DNA of 64,000 nucleotides. Origin: Hofstenia miamia (Eukaryota > Xenacoelomorpha > Acoela). The DNA lies in assembly GCA_004352715.1 (NCBI GenBank), contig SCFE01000051.1, forward strand, positions 545,477 through 609,476, given 5' to 3'. The translations under genes and the position numbers were made by a program. The first letter of the stretch is position 1. Each line of letters opens with the position of its first letter. Shown here one piece after another: positions 1 through 11,071 of this stretch. The notes beneath the pieces were generated by a model, which saw only the letters and a program-made list of their open reading frames with translations, was not told the origin of the DNA and searched no databases.

Positions 1-171
1 ATAACTGGTTTCTAAATATTTGTAAAAATCGGTCATTCAAAACATTGGCTTAATCCCAAACAGAAGTCCTCAAGCCCTATTAAAAAATCTGTGATCAATA
101 ACAGGCTTTCCAGCATTTTGTTCAGCAATACTTCAAGTGTTATTTATTAAATGTCAATAGTGTTCAATGAG
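1..171. other. Unique flank left of duplicated segment
   Basis: No coding potential or repeat was recognised here. If the duplicated segment at 172-796 continues the talin gene, this is intron sequence, and the missing penultimate talin exon could lie further left, outside the window. Confidence 0.4.
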
Positions 172-796
172 CGTATAACACACCAAAATATAATTTGCTA
201 AAAAGAATCTTTTCTCTGGCATCATTTAATCATTAATCTATAAAGAAGATTTCATTTCAAATAACTAAATTTTTTAAAATTTCAATACTTATAGTAAACT
301 ATAATGAAAAAATTCAATATAACTGGTGCAAATTTATAACCACGTACTTATATTAATTTCATAAAAAGAAACAATGCTTACAGCGGAGACAAGACCTTGC
401 GACCACTGTTCACTTTCAGCGTAGGAAGCCTGATTCTGCTGTTGTCCAAGCTAAACAAGTACATACATAAGAAAGTGTATGAATAGTACAGCCTACTCTC
501 ACGTCGTAACAATTTTCTAAATCTTCACATGACTGCACACAAAAAGCGGTTAATACACAACATTAACCACATAATTCATAGAAATACGCAGGAATTCTAA
601 GGGAATCGGGTGCAAGACAACGCAAACGTGACCTACATGCATTAGTACAAACAGCTTACACGTTAGTATGACCACTTAGGCATTGTTTTACAGTTCAATG
701 TAAAAACTACAGATGACGTCATGAAACGAATGAACACAATTTTCTAACAAGTGAAAACAAATCCATTTTATTGTGATTGTCAGAGAATTAGAAAGA
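172..796. repeat. Second copy of talin intron/exon segment (14132-14753)
   Basis: This segment matches 14132-14753 almost base for base, with a few substitutions and 1-3 base indels. It runs directly into the 1000-N gap. The copies diverge abruptly to the left, at 171/172 here and 14131/14132 there. The close identity and the position at a contig end suggest an unmerged allelic overlap or a very recent duplication rather than an old repeat. Confidence 0.93.
382..450 (-). CDS. Duplicate copy of talin R13 exon (WSQG exon)
   Basis: This 69-base exon encodes the same 23 residues as the exon at 14340-14408, including EQWSQGLVSA of the talin actin-binding module, with the same TTTAG acceptor and GTAAGC donor. 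The only coding difference I see is synonymous (TCC against TCA for serine). That fits an allele or recent duplicate under the same constraint. It should not be counted as an extra exon of one transcript. Confidence 0.85.
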
Positions 797-1796
797 NNNN
801 NNNNNNNNNNNNNNNNNNNNNNNNNNNNNNNNNNNNNNNNNNNNNNNNNNNNNNNNNNNNNNNNNNNNNNNNNNNNNNNNNNNNNNNNNNNNNNNNNNNN
901 NNNNNNNNNNNNNNNNNNNNNNNNNNNNNNNNNNNNNNNNNNNNNNNNNNNNNNNNNNNNNNNNNNNNNNNNNNNNNNNNNNNNNNNNNNNNNNNNNNNN
1001 NNNNNNNNNNNNNNNNNNNNNNNNNNNNNNNNNNNNNNNNNNNNNNNNNNNNNNNNNNNNNNNNNNNNNNNNNNNNNNNNNNNNNNNNNNNNNNNNNNNN
1101 NNNNNNNNNNNNNNNNNNNNNNNNNNNNNNNNNNNNNNNNNNNNNNNNNNNNNNNNNNNNNNNNNNNNNNNNNNNNNNNNNNNNNNNNNNNNNNNNNNNN
1201 NNNNNNNNNNNNNNNNNNNNNNNNNNNNNNNNNNNNNNNNNNNNNNNNNNNNNNNNNNNNNNNNNNNNNNNNNNNNNNNNNNNNNNNNNNNNNNNNNNNN
1301 NNNNNNNNNNNNNNNNNNNNNNNNNNNNNNNNNNNNNNNNNNNNNNNNNNNNNNNNNNNNNNNNNNNNNNNNNNNNNNNNNNNNNNNNNNNNNNNNNNNN
1401 NNNNNNNNNNNNNNNNNNNNNNNNNNNNNNNNNNNNNNNNNNNNNNNNNNNNNNNNNNNNNNNNNNNNNNNNNNNNNNNNNNNNNNNNNNNNNNNNNNNN
1501 NNNNNNNNNNNNNNNNNNNNNNNNNNNNNNNNNNNNNNNNNNNNNNNNNNNNNNNNNNNNNNNNNNNNNNNNNNNNNNNNNNNNNNNNNNNNNNNNNNNN
1601 NNNNNNNNNNNNNNNNNNNNNNNNNNNNNNNNNNNNNNNNNNNNNNNNNNNNNNNNNNNNNNNNNNNNNNNNNNNNNNNNNNNNNNNNNNNNNNNNNNNN
1701 NNNNNNNNNNNNNNNNNNNNNNNNNNNNNNNNNNNNNNNNNNNNNNNNNNNNNNNNNNNNNNNNNNNNNNNNNNNNNNNNNNNNNNNNNNNNNNNN
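797..1796. other. Scaffold gap of exactly 1000 Ns
   Basis: A run of exactly 1000 undetermined bases, the usual placeholder for a gap of unknown size. Open frames that cross it are meaningless. Confidence 0.99.
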
Positions 1797-1860
1797 GTAA
1801 AACACCTATAAATCTGAAAACTAAAATAATGAAAATCCGCCAAAACGTATTAGACTAACG

Positions 1861-1861
<1 letters not shown>

Positions 1862-1900
<39 letters not shown>
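1862..1900. repeat. (TA)n microsatellite
   Basis: Uninterrupted TA dinucleotide tract, followed by a short imperfect TG/TA stretch to about 1925. Confidence 0.95.
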
Positions 1901-1905
<5 letters not shown>

Positions 1906-1925
1906 ATATATGTATATATGTTTAT

Positions 1926-2487
1926 GTATATAGTTAATTGTTATGTGAAGGTTAGTTGTTCAGTTTTCTGTTGAAAAATCGATGTTGGGAATAAGTTTTG
2001 AAAAAATCCTGACAAGTTCTTTAACAGATCAAGGATATAATAAAACATCTCTGACAGGAATAGAATATAAATGCAGTGTTGATCATTTCAATGACATTTA
2101 AATGGTTTAAATTCAATTATGCTATGAAGTTTTAATTAAACGATAGTTTATACTAATTTCAATAAACCAACTGCAGTCAAACCAGGGATCCAACATGATC
2201 AATCGGATGGATTAATCTATCGTGCTGGTCAAGTAGATTAGATTAATCGTAGATTAATCTTATCTATTTCCACTATTCTTGTGTCATATGTTTTACAAAA
2301 GAAAACCTTAACACCGGACATAGAAGAGGATTAATCTATTTCTGATTAAAAATATTCAAAATACAATATATCAATTAAAAGATATTCAAATTAGAAATAT
2401 CAACTATTGTTGTTACTTGAGGTTATTTCCTGAAGTCATTTTACTCCGCATTTGCTTGTTAGGGTAAAGAAATTTGGATCTCTAAGT
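1926..2487. other. Gene-free AT-rich stretch with hAT flank
   Basis: No exon was recognised. Around 2200-2340 the sequence is rich in short direct and inverted copies of AGATTAATCT-like words. These may be the subterminal region of the hAT relic that follows. Confidence 0.4.
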
Positions 2488-2580
2488 TGAGGGGTAATAA
2501 ACGATTTGGTAACCAGATAGAGCATAACCAGCTTTGCTGAACAGTCTCTCAACCTGATTAGAAGTTGGCGTGATAAAATC
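2488..2580 (-). pseudogene. hAT transposase C-terminal (dimerisation) fragment
   Basis: Read on the minus strand, the segment encodes PTSNQVERLFSKAGYALSG. This resembles the signature of the hAT dimerisation domain (usually S-x-x-ERLFS-x-AG). The frame meets a stop soon after, and I could not follow it confidently upstream. It is a decayed fragment, not a functional gene. The hAT call rests on this one motif. Confidence 0.6.
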
Positions 2581-3541
2581 AAGGATCCATATATATAGAA
2601 TTAGGCGACATTCGACGCTTCCTAGGTATGTTAGATGTTTAAGGCCAAGATTAGGCTAGTGATTGGTTCAAACGTGATCTATCACATTTTGATTGAATCG
2701 CATGTCTAACCACCCGAAATAATTAGTGATGTGTGACGATCACGAAGAAATCGTGATAGTATCCATCGAAATCCTGTTTTTACTAGATAAGATTGAAGTC
2801 TTTAGGTACTGACCTATAGCAGTTAGCTGGGGAAGGCAACATTCTGAGCAGGTATCGTGCACCTATTCTGAGTGGAAGTCTAGTACTTTCAGCAAATAGT
2901 TGAAAAACCGTTTCTTCTAGTAAATTGTCCATTTGAGGCAAGTTTTCTTTACAACATTGCAGACCAGCATTGGTGTTCCCTTGATATTTCTACAATACCT
3001 GAACAAATTGGTTTGAATTAATACAGTAGGAGTATCTGCCAATGTTTTGCAACATATGCCTAATATTTATTTAGATTTACATAACTTACAATGAGATTTT
3101 GCTTTTTCTCAAATTGTTCACCATATAAAAATGGATTAAAAGCAATCAGTTAAGTGTCAATAGTGCTATTTATTGCTTACTTAATCCATTGTAGATGCCC
3201 TCAACCTGCCCTTTTAATAAAGCCTGTCAAATGAACGAACTTTAAACGAAATCGTGTAATTGACTGCTGCATTTAAACAAACGGCTGATTTAAGCGACGT
3301 TTACAACTGTTTAAAACGATTTATTTAAATGGTCAACATTGCATAGATGCTTTTGTAGGTGATAGCGAAATTTCAAAATTTGCCATTATTCTTACTCTAA
3401 TATGTAAACTTAGTGAATTTCATACGCATGAAATTGAAGGTAATGTTCCTCGGATTATGAAGTACGCCTAATTTCTTCCTGTGCCTTTTATATTAGAATT
3501 TCAAATTGGTAATTGTATGCTCCCGCGAGCGTGAGGGGCAA
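2581..3541. other. Gene-free stretch
   Basis: No splice-bounded exon or recognisable protein was seen on either strand. Parts may belong to the decayed hAT element to its left. Confidence 0.4.
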
Positions 3542-3561
3542 GAGGGGGCAGCTGCCCCCTC
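3542..3561. repeat. GC-rich 20-bp perfect palindrome
   Basis: A perfect palindrome centred on CAGCTG with runs of five G and five C on either side, in a small GC island (about 3520-3566) inside very AT-rich DNA. It could form a hairpin or mark the end of a repeat element. No function is inferred. Confidence 0.8.
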
Positions 3562-3965
3562 CCCCCTTCATGGTGAGTTAATTAAATTGATTAGAGTTTT
3601 ATCAAATCGAAATTGCGAATTTCTTAGTAATATTTGATTTAAATAAATATATGTAGTATTGCGCTAAATGTATTGGAACATAGTTTTACTGTATGAAATA
3701 CATTTATCCATTTTTTGGTTAATAAAAAAATTTTAGTGGTAGAAAATAGTAAACCATAGGCCTTTATTCTTATATTTTTACACATGGGATGGGAGATTAA
3801 AGCAGATTCTAGCACATTACTTCGGATAATCAAATGCTTTTAAAATAAGATCTCATCTTGTTCTCTTTCAATTAAATGATTAAACTTCCTTAAATAGGGT
3901 TATTCTGACATATTAGGAGATAGTCAGTTTCCTTGACTTGACAATGCATATCCATGTATGCTGAA

Positions 3966-4024
3966 TAATAAAAATATTTATTTATTTTCATCCGCAAGAG
4001 GTCGATGTTAATTGAGAAATTAGG
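3966..4024. repeat. Dispersed repeat, copy 1
   Basis: About 45 bases beginning at a TTTATTTTCATCCGCAAGA word recur with a few changes at about 33230-33275. They share the TCATCCGCAAGA and TTAATTGAGAAAT words. The family is not recognised. Confidence 0.7.
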
Positions 4025-4478
4025 TATATTTTTAAAACATACATTTTACCTTCAATTACCTATGCTGCACCTGGTGGATATATCTTCTACATCTTAAAAG
4101 TAAGAAAATAGTGAAAAGAGCCATGAAATATGCAGCAATAATTTCAAATATATTAAAAGTTTCAGCAGTGGAACTGGTCACCAAAACATTGACAGAAGAT
4201 TTCATTCGGCAAGTGAATAAAGTATATGAAAATGAAATCATCCTCTCTTTAATGCAATTAACATCAAAAATACTACGTATCAGAGTTGTCTAGATATGAC
4301 ATCAAATACAATAATCTGTAGAACAAAGAAAATGAGTGATTCTTTTGTGGCTGTAGCTCGAAAATTCCTCACTTATAATACCTTGCCTAATCCATTGTTG
4401 TAATTTCTTATTTTTTGTATATTTTTGAACGTATTCCCTTTTATCATGTATTTGATACATGAATTAAAGTAATCATTA

Positions 4479-4516
<38 letters not shown>

Positions 4517-5329
4517 ATCTAAGCAGATTAACAACATTAAAATAATGGTCCTTTAAAAGCGTTTAAAAATGTCGCTTAAACTAACTATTTTAATTTGACA
4601 AATCATAATCAAAGAGTTTGCATTATTTTCATTGCTTGTTGACATTTTTAAATCTAACTAAACTTTGGATAGAGATTTTGTTCTGTTATATTGTTTATAG
4701 GAATATATTCCTTCTCGTAATGCACTTAACTAATTCTCGTTTTTTAGAATGCTAATCTCTCTGCGCCCTTAGTTTGAAGTGCCTTCTGTATTGTTCTGTA
4801 AATATTTGTAGTTTTGTAAATAATAAATGTTTATTTTCGTCTTGTGTTTTTAAATGTCAAATATGTTAGATATTAAATACTGTTATTTTCAGAGCGATCT
4901 AATGTTGAGTGTAAAACTTCGTAAGGAATTTTTCTCATAATTTAATAAATATAACTCGTTATTAATATAGCACTATAGTAATTTATCCATAGCCTGCAAG
5001 GTTTCTTTTGTAATTTATGTGAATTGTATATGTGTTTTTGTGAATTTAATGACGCTATTCTAATAAATTATCAGTTATTTAATTGTTAACATTTATTTGA
5101 ATAAAGATTCTCTTATCTTACCTTATCATGTGATAATTTATATATATAAGGAATGAAGCAAAAAATTCATCGTAAAAACAAAACCATTATTCGATTTTTT
5201 CAAACATTGGTCAGTGATTAGTATATATTAATCTCGCAGTTACAAGAGGTAGAATTATCAAATGTCCCCTGGGACCATTGAAAAGAGACTTGAAATTGAA
5301 AGCATAGCGTTTTAGTTGTTTGTGGACGA
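4025..5329. other. Gene-free stretch
   Basis: Contains a (TA)n tract at 4482-4511. Otherwise no exon, RNA gene or recognisable element was seen. Short open frames around 4056-4293 have no splice sites or family resemblance. Confidence 0.5.
4482..4511. repeat. (TA)n microsatellite
   Basis: Pure TA tract of about 30 bases. Confidence 0.95.
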
Positions 5330-6080
5330 AATAATTGCAAATCAACTGGTGACGATGCTTCAAAATTCTATTGATTGGCTACGGTCCATAAACCAGAAAT
5401 ACAACTTAGACCGATTGCAAGTTCTTGTGGTATAGTTAATAAGATATTATCTGATAATTTAAATACAATTTTGTCGAAATTACCAGAAGCAAAAATCAAT
5501 ACGAATTCTAAGCAATTTTCTGATAAATAAAGCAAAATGTAATAAGTTCATGGTATCAAATGACATTAAGAGTTTGTATACTAATGTTGCTCTAGAGAAA
5601 ACAATAGATGTCACAATAAAGTTATGAAGAGCAAATACATAACAATATATGATTTAGATTGTGATACTACTAAAATCCTCCTATTACTAGCAACAAAAAA
5701 TACATTAATAGAATTCAAGAGAGATTTGTATCTACAGAAAGATGGATTAGCAATATAAATTCATTGAGCCCAACTTTAGTTAACGTTTATCTTTGTTAAA
5801 TTTAAGAACAATGCTTTGAAGACAATATACAGTTCAGTCTTTATGAAATATATATGGATGACATATTTGCTTTAGTAGACAATGAAAAAATGCAGAAGAA
5901 ATTTTAACTAATATAAATTTTTTAATAAAATCATTAGACTAAATGAGATATATTTCGCTCAATTTACAAAATTTTCCCTCTAAATATGCATTATTTAATT
6001 AAAAGATATTATTACGTAATTAAACGTTAATTAGAAGAAATTTGTGCTGATATATGTAATCATTTTTGGTGTTAAGATTT
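5330..6080 (+). pseudogene. Penelope-like element relic (reverse transcriptase part)
   Basis: The plus strand is clearly homologous to the better PLE copy at 9240-9620. It includes the SNDIKSLYTNVALEKTID motif of PLE reverse transcriptase and a YMDD box (about 5850-5862). Many stops and frame changes show it is dead. From about 5926 to 6074 it matches the block at 9090-9245, a terminal block of the element that contains a degraded hammerhead-like motif on the minus strand. Confidence 0.85.
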
Positions 6081-6870
6081 GGTTGCATTGATCTTATGTA
6101 TATACTTTCGATTACTTTTAAAATTCTTTTGTGTTGATTTTACTTTTTATGTTGTCATTCTTCAAGAAAATATAAACATTTGAATTAAACATTTACGAAT
6201 AGCACTAGCTACTGGAAAAGTAACATTTACTATTTTTGTGGTTCAAAGAAATGTATATGTTTACTAAATTTGCCACCCCACTTCTGTCAGCACAGCTCAT
6301 TTTTGAAAAAAAAAAGTCTACTAACAATTTACATCTCACTATTAGTCAATGCAATTGTAGTTGATATAATTATTACTCCCAGTAAGATGAGATGTAGAAA
6401 CGCTAATTCGGCATCATTTGTTGATCAGAATTGCATATAATATATTTTATTAATTTGTGTTTATGCGTGCTCAGCATTAGTCAAATATATTGTTTTGTTG
6501 AAATCTGATTGGTTATATACAAGGCATTCATCCAATCAAAATTGAAAAGGTTGTTTATTTATTACTAATACGGCTTGATGTGGAGGAGTGAATTCTGCTA
6601 CGTAGGAACAATTAAATCGAAATAAATAAACAGCAAAATGACATCAAATGCAAAAAAAATCTGATCCGGAGAGGCCAACTTTTTTGTAATAAGACATTTC
6701 AGTTTAAATATGTATCAAATTGACATTTTTAAATACTCAAGAACCAGGAAGAACTGGAAATAACACCAAAATGTAAATTATTAAAAATCTAAATCTCTGC
6801 ATCAAGATATTGTTTTTATAATTAGCTGTATTTGAATTTCTACTAAGATAATTATAAAGAAGATTTCTCT
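6081..6870. other. Gene-free stretch between PLE fragments
   Basis: AT-rich sequence with no recognisable protein or RNA. It may be decayed element sequence, but I see no direct homology to the intact parts. Confidence 0.4.
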
Positions 6871-6950
6871 AACATTGTTTACAAAATTATATGTGCCTGT
6901 GGCGAAAATTATGCTGGACAAACTTCAATACAATTATGTAGAAGAATTGT
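6871..6950 (+). pseudogene. PLE GIY-YIG endonuclease fragment
   Basis: Encodes NIVYKIICACGENYAGQTS, the counterpart of NVIYKIQCTCGEDYIGYCG in the copy at 10126-10180. The YIG core has become YAG. This is an isolated relic of the C-terminal endonuclease domain of a Penelope-like element. Confidence 0.8.
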
Positions 6951-7315
6951 TTATATTTTTATTAATTCGTAAATTTTTTGACGTGTTGGTACAGCAATCA
7001 ACAATTTCTTCTTCTTCTTCTTCATATATTAATTTTTCAAGAAAAAACTTTTGATCAATCAGGTCAAAGCTTTAGAAAGATCAATGCATGTTATGCCTAC
7101 ATATTCATTATTATCTAAGCAATTTCGCCAAGACTCTGTTGAGTAAGTTAGCAATTACCTTTTTTTCTTAATAGGTTCAAAGCATGTAAAGTTTATCTAA
7201 ATTTAGTTTTTTGTGTTATGAAAGTAATCGAATGTTGATTTTCGGTTTTGAGAATCTTCTCAGTACAGCAATTATCTAAATAAAATTTCGAAATTTTTGT
7301 GAAATTTTCAAGCAT
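6951..7315. other. Gene-free stretch
   Basis: No gene seen. A short TTC repeat lies at about 7010-7022. Confidence 0.5.
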
Positions 7316-7518
7316 TTTATTATTATTATTATTATTATACAATATTACGCTCACACTATACAAAAGTACATTCAAGAGCGAACAACGAAATTATGGGTAA
7401 TAGTGGTTTCTAAAGAGATGTGTCTTCAGATCTTTCTTAAAAGTCACTAATGACGAGGACTGCTTGATGTAAATCGGTAGCTTATTCCAAAGCAGTGTCC
7501 CTGAAGCAGAAAAACTAC

Positions 7519-7951
7519 GATCTCCATATGAAGTACGTGTACGAGGCATCACAAGTTGTGGTGTTGACTGCAGTCGAGTACGTCGGCCATGTAGATCATT
7601 AGGTGAGATCATATTCTTTAGGTACTCGGGACAATCGGCATCATTTAAAGCTTTATAAACTAATACTAATAGTTTGAATGAAACTCGATCCCTAATACAT
7701 AGCCAGTGCAAGTCATGGAGATAGGGAGTAATGTNGATCTCCATATGAAGTACGTGTACGAGGCATCACAAGTTGTGGTGTTGACTGCAGTCGAGTACGT
7801 CGGCCATGTAGATCATTAGGTGAGATCATATTCTTTAGGTACTCGGGACAATCGGCATCATTTATAGCTTTGTAAACTAATACTAATAGTTTGAATGAAA
7901 CTCGATCCCTAATACATAGCCAGTGAAAGTCATGGAGATAGGGAGTAATGT
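7519..7951. repeat. 216-bp direct repeat around single N (assembly overlap)
   Basis: 7519-7734 and 7736-7951 have the same length and near-identical sequence, separated by one N. They cover the same part of the LINE C-terminal coding region. This looks like two overlapping contigs or alleles placed end to end. Confidence 0.92.
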
Positions 7952-8280
7952 GATCAGACCACCGCAGTTTGAAAATGAGCCGAGCTCCCATATTTTGGAT
8001 GCGTTGCAACTTTTTTAATTGATAACTCGGGAGAGCGTAAAACAATGAGTTGCAATAATCAAGTTTCGTACTAAATGATTAGTCGTTGAATTGTTTAGAT
8101 TTCAGAGTACGAATACAAGCTACGAAAAGATTATCAAAATGATGTCGCAGGCTTAGATTTTTGTCCGTGATAACACCTAACACGTTGACTTTGTCACAGC
8201 ATATAAGGCTGACATCGTTAATAGCAATAGTATGTGGAATTGTACAACGTAACCTTTCAGAGCATAAAACATGACTTCAG

Positions 8281-9013
8281 TTTTTGCTTCATTGATTTTC
8301 AGCCAGAGCGATGCACAAAAATTAGCAATCTGATTAAAATAATGACCAATATCATATTCGTAATTATACATATCAGCCGGAGAAATGGTAAAATAAACAA
8401 CAGAATCATCAGCATAAAAATGACATGAAAGACCAAGTGAACGCACAAACTCCGACAATAGATAAATATACATTAGGAAAAGCAGGGGCCCTAATATAGA
8501 CCCTTGAGGGACACCCAAATGGAACATTAAAGAATTCGAACACGCACCATTAATAACAACTTTCTGTTTGCGATTCATCAAGTAAGACTTAAACCAACTA
8601 AGAGCAGTACCATTAATACCGTACCGGGATTTCATGATATTCAATANTTTTTGCTTCATTGATTTTCAGCCTGAGCGATGCACAAAAATTAGCAATCTGA
8701 TTAAAATAATGACCAATATCATATTCGTAATTATACATATCAGCCGGAGAAATGGTAAAATAAACAACAGAATCATCAGCATAAAAATGACATGAAAGAC
8801 CAAGTGAACGCACGAACTCCGACAATGGATAAATATACATTAGGAAAAGCAGGGGCCCTAATATAGACCCTTGAGGGACACCCAAATGGAACATTAAAGA
8901 ATTCGAGCACTCACCATTAATAACGACTTTCTGTTTGCGATTCATCAAGTAAGACTTAAACCAACTAAGAGCAGTACCATTAATACCGTACCGGGATTTC
9001 ATGATATTCAATA
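8281..9013. repeat. 366-bp direct repeat around single N (assembly overlap)
   Basis: 8281-8646 and 8648-9013 are equal in length and nearly identical (a few substitutions), separated by one N. Both encode the same reverse transcriptase segment. Confidence 0.92.
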
Positions 9014-9097
9014 GATTATGCGTAGTTGAGGAAAATACGGAATTAAAGTTTTCATTTTTCAAGCAACATTTAAGTATTTTTAGTAAATACATTAGAC

Positions 9098-9133
9098 TGG
9101 AAGATATATTTCGCTCCACTTGAGCATCGTCAA
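9098..9133 (-). ncRNA. Hammerhead-like motif in PLE terminal block (degraded)
   Basis: On the minus strand the block reads TGACGA, then a T, a four-base stem GCTC/GAGC, then GAAATATAT. This is the order of a hammerhead ribozyme core (CUGANGA, stem II, GAAA). The first core C is replaced by T, so it is probably inactive. It belongs to a block shared with 5926-6074. Confidence 0.45.
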
Positions 9134-9282
9134 TTTAGAAAATTTTTCCTCTGAATATGCATTAGTTAATTAAAAGATATTATTATGTAATTATACGTTG
9201 ATTAGAGGTAATTTGTGCTGATATATGTAATCATCTTTGGTGTTAAGACTAGAGAAAGCAATGCGAGGTCGCAATAAAGTTA

Positions 9283-9885
9283 TTGAAGAACAAAGACATA
9301 ACAATATATGATTTAGATTATGATACAACCAAGATCCTCTTATTATTAGCAACGAAAAATACACTTATGGAATTCAAAGGAGATTTCTATCAACAAAAAG
9401 ATGGATTAGCAATGGGAAATTCATTGAGCCCAACTTTAGCTAACATTTATGTTTCTTCAATTGAAGAACAATATGTTGAAAACCGTATAGCGTTCAATTT
9501 CTATCAAAGATATATGGATGACATATTTGCTTTAGTTGACAATGAAGAAAATGCAGAAAAAATGTTAACTACGCTCAATTCAATCGATAATAACATCAAA
9601 TTCACAATGGAAAAAGAGGAAAATAACAATTTCAATTTCTTAAATGTTAAAATAATGAGGGACTCAACATCATTTATAACTGGAATATACAAGAAACCAT
9701 CAGATACCGGCCTATTCCTTAATTTTAATTCAAATTGTCCAAGATCTTTCAAAATATCCTTAATTAAAGGATCAATACATACGATATTCGATATTGCAAG
9801 CTCTTATGACAGCATACATCAAGAAATTATCAAATTGAAGGCAGACTTAAGGAAAAATGAATATACAAACAATGTTATTGATTAA
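9283..9885 (+). pseudogene. PLE reverse transcriptase (partial)
   Basis: The 200-residue open frame covers the central and C-terminal reverse transcriptase. It has GLAMGNSLSPTLANIYVSSI (motif B region) at about 41-60, the catalytic RYMDDIFALVD with YMDD at 77-80, then FNFLNVKI and GIYKKPSDTGLFLNFNSN, typical of Penelope-like elements. Its N-terminal part is missing or decayed (the relic at 5560 shows what would precede it). One in-frame TAA (9883-9885) separates it from the endonuclease, which continues in the same frame. The same stop occurs in the duplicate at about 10474. Confidence 0.88.
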
Positions 9886-10323
9886 TATAACAAAGAAGCA
9901 ATTTCAGAAATAGTCACGAATGACAAAGAAAGAAAGTATTCACAAAACTTTGAACATGTATTTAAAATCCACTATCGAGGAATACATGCAACAAATCTAA
10001 TACATCAAATGAAAAAGATCGAATTAATTAAAGAAAAAGTAAGATTTGTTTACAAGATCCACAAACTTAATGCAAAGCTTGGCCTTAAATCAACAACTAG
10101 CATGTCCGATAAATCTAATGTAATTTATAAGATTCAATGCACCTGTGGTGAGGATTATATCGGATATTGTGGTCGTCAACTAAGCAGAAGAACAAAAGAA
10201 CATGAAACTAATTCAACCATTTCCAAACACCTTAAAAATTGTGGACTAAGTTATGATGTAAAAATTTTAAAGAATACCGATGCAAAATATCTTAAAATCA
10301 CTGAAAGCATTTTAATAAGATAA
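9886..10323 (+). pseudogene. PLE linker and GIY-YIG endonuclease domain
   Basis: This continues in the same frame as the reverse transcriptase after a single stop. A linker (FEHVFKIHYRGIHATNLIHQ) is followed by the endonuclease: NVIYKIQCTCGEDYIGYCGR with the YKI...YIG core, then RRTKEHE with the expected arginine and EH pair. PLEs use this C-terminal nuclease for target-primed insertion. The open part beginning at 10009 is 104 residues long. Confidence 0.85.
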
Positions 10324-10361
10324 TTTCAAAAAAGGCTAAACACGAAGGAAGATTATATATT

Positions 10362-10945
10362 ATCAATACATACGATATTCGATATTGCAAGCTCTTATGA
10401 CAGCATACATCAAGAAATTATCAAATTGAAGGCAGACTTAAGGAAAAATGAATATACAAACAATGTTATTGATTAATATAACAAAGAAGTAATTTCAGAA
10501 ATAGTCACGAATGACAAAGAAAGAAAGTATTCACAAAACTTTGAACATGTATTTAAAATCCACTATCGAGGAATACATGCAACAAATCTAATACATCAAA
10601 TGAAAAAGATCGAATTAATGAAAAATAAGATTTGCTTACAAGATCCACAAACTTAATGCAAAGCTTGGCCTTAAATCAACAACTAGCATTTCCGACAAAT
10701 CTAATGTAATTTATAAGATTCAATGCACCTGTGGTGAGGTTATATCGGATATTGTGGTCGTCAACTAAGCAGAAGAACAAAAGAACATGAAACTAATTCA
10801 ACCATTTCCAAACACCTTAAAAATTGTGGACTAAGTTATGATGTAAAAATTTTAAAGAATACCGATGCAAAATATCTTAAAATCACTGAAAGCATTTTAA
10901 TAAGATCATTTCAACCAAGTCTAAATACGAAAGAAGATTATATAC
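10362..10945 (+). repeat. Partial direct duplication of PLE 3' part
   Basis: Repeats 9771-10361 at an offset of 591 bases, beginning ATCAATACATACGATATTC. It carries small deletions that break the GIY-YIG frame (for example around 10617 and 10739) and extends further than the first unit into the 3' untranslated part. Confidence 0.93.
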
Positions 10946-11032
10946 ATAAACTATTGTTACCAATAATTAAGATTTAGTGAAATAAAATATTGCTATAAAA
11001 TCAAGTAAATTTAGAGGGAATTATTTGTAAAA

Positions 11033-11071
11033 CTGACGATGACTTTGTAAGTCGAAATATATTTGAATATT
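11033..11071 (+). ncRNA. Candidate hammerhead ribozyme in PLE terminus
   Basis: CTGACGA at 11033-11039 is followed by one T, a perfect 5-bp stem (GACTT/AAGTC) with a TGT loop (11041-11053), and GAA (11054-11056). A 4-bp ATAT/ATAT stem III (11057-11070) follows, with T11071 in the cleavage position. Flanking AAA/TTT pairs could form stem I. This is the minimal hammerhead layout reported for PLEs. The extra T between the core A and stem II is unusual and may lower activity. Confidence 0.55.

Larger units (their letters stand above)
7316..9119 (-). pseudogene. CR1/L2-type LINE, reverse transcriptase to 3' end
   Basis: On the minus strand the reverse transcriptase runs from about 9119. It has the fingers motif LGVPQGSILGPLLFLMYIY and the catalytic box CHFYADDSVVYF. 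Next come a downstream QLKKLQRIQN segment and the LINE C-terminal region ITPYLHDLHWLCIRDRV followed by YGDRSFSASGTLLWNKLP, ending at a stop near 7391. A 3' tail of ATT/AAT repeats lies at 7315-7339. This order and motif set are typical of CR1/L2-like non-LTR retrotransposons. The copy is 5' truncated (no endonuclease) and interrupted by frame changes. Two single-N joins at 7735 and 8647 artificially duplicate 216 and 366 bases of it. Confidence 0.88.

Noticed and set aside
751-1858. Long open frames across the N gap
   Set aside because: They exist only because undetermined bases contain no stops; the few real residues match nothing.
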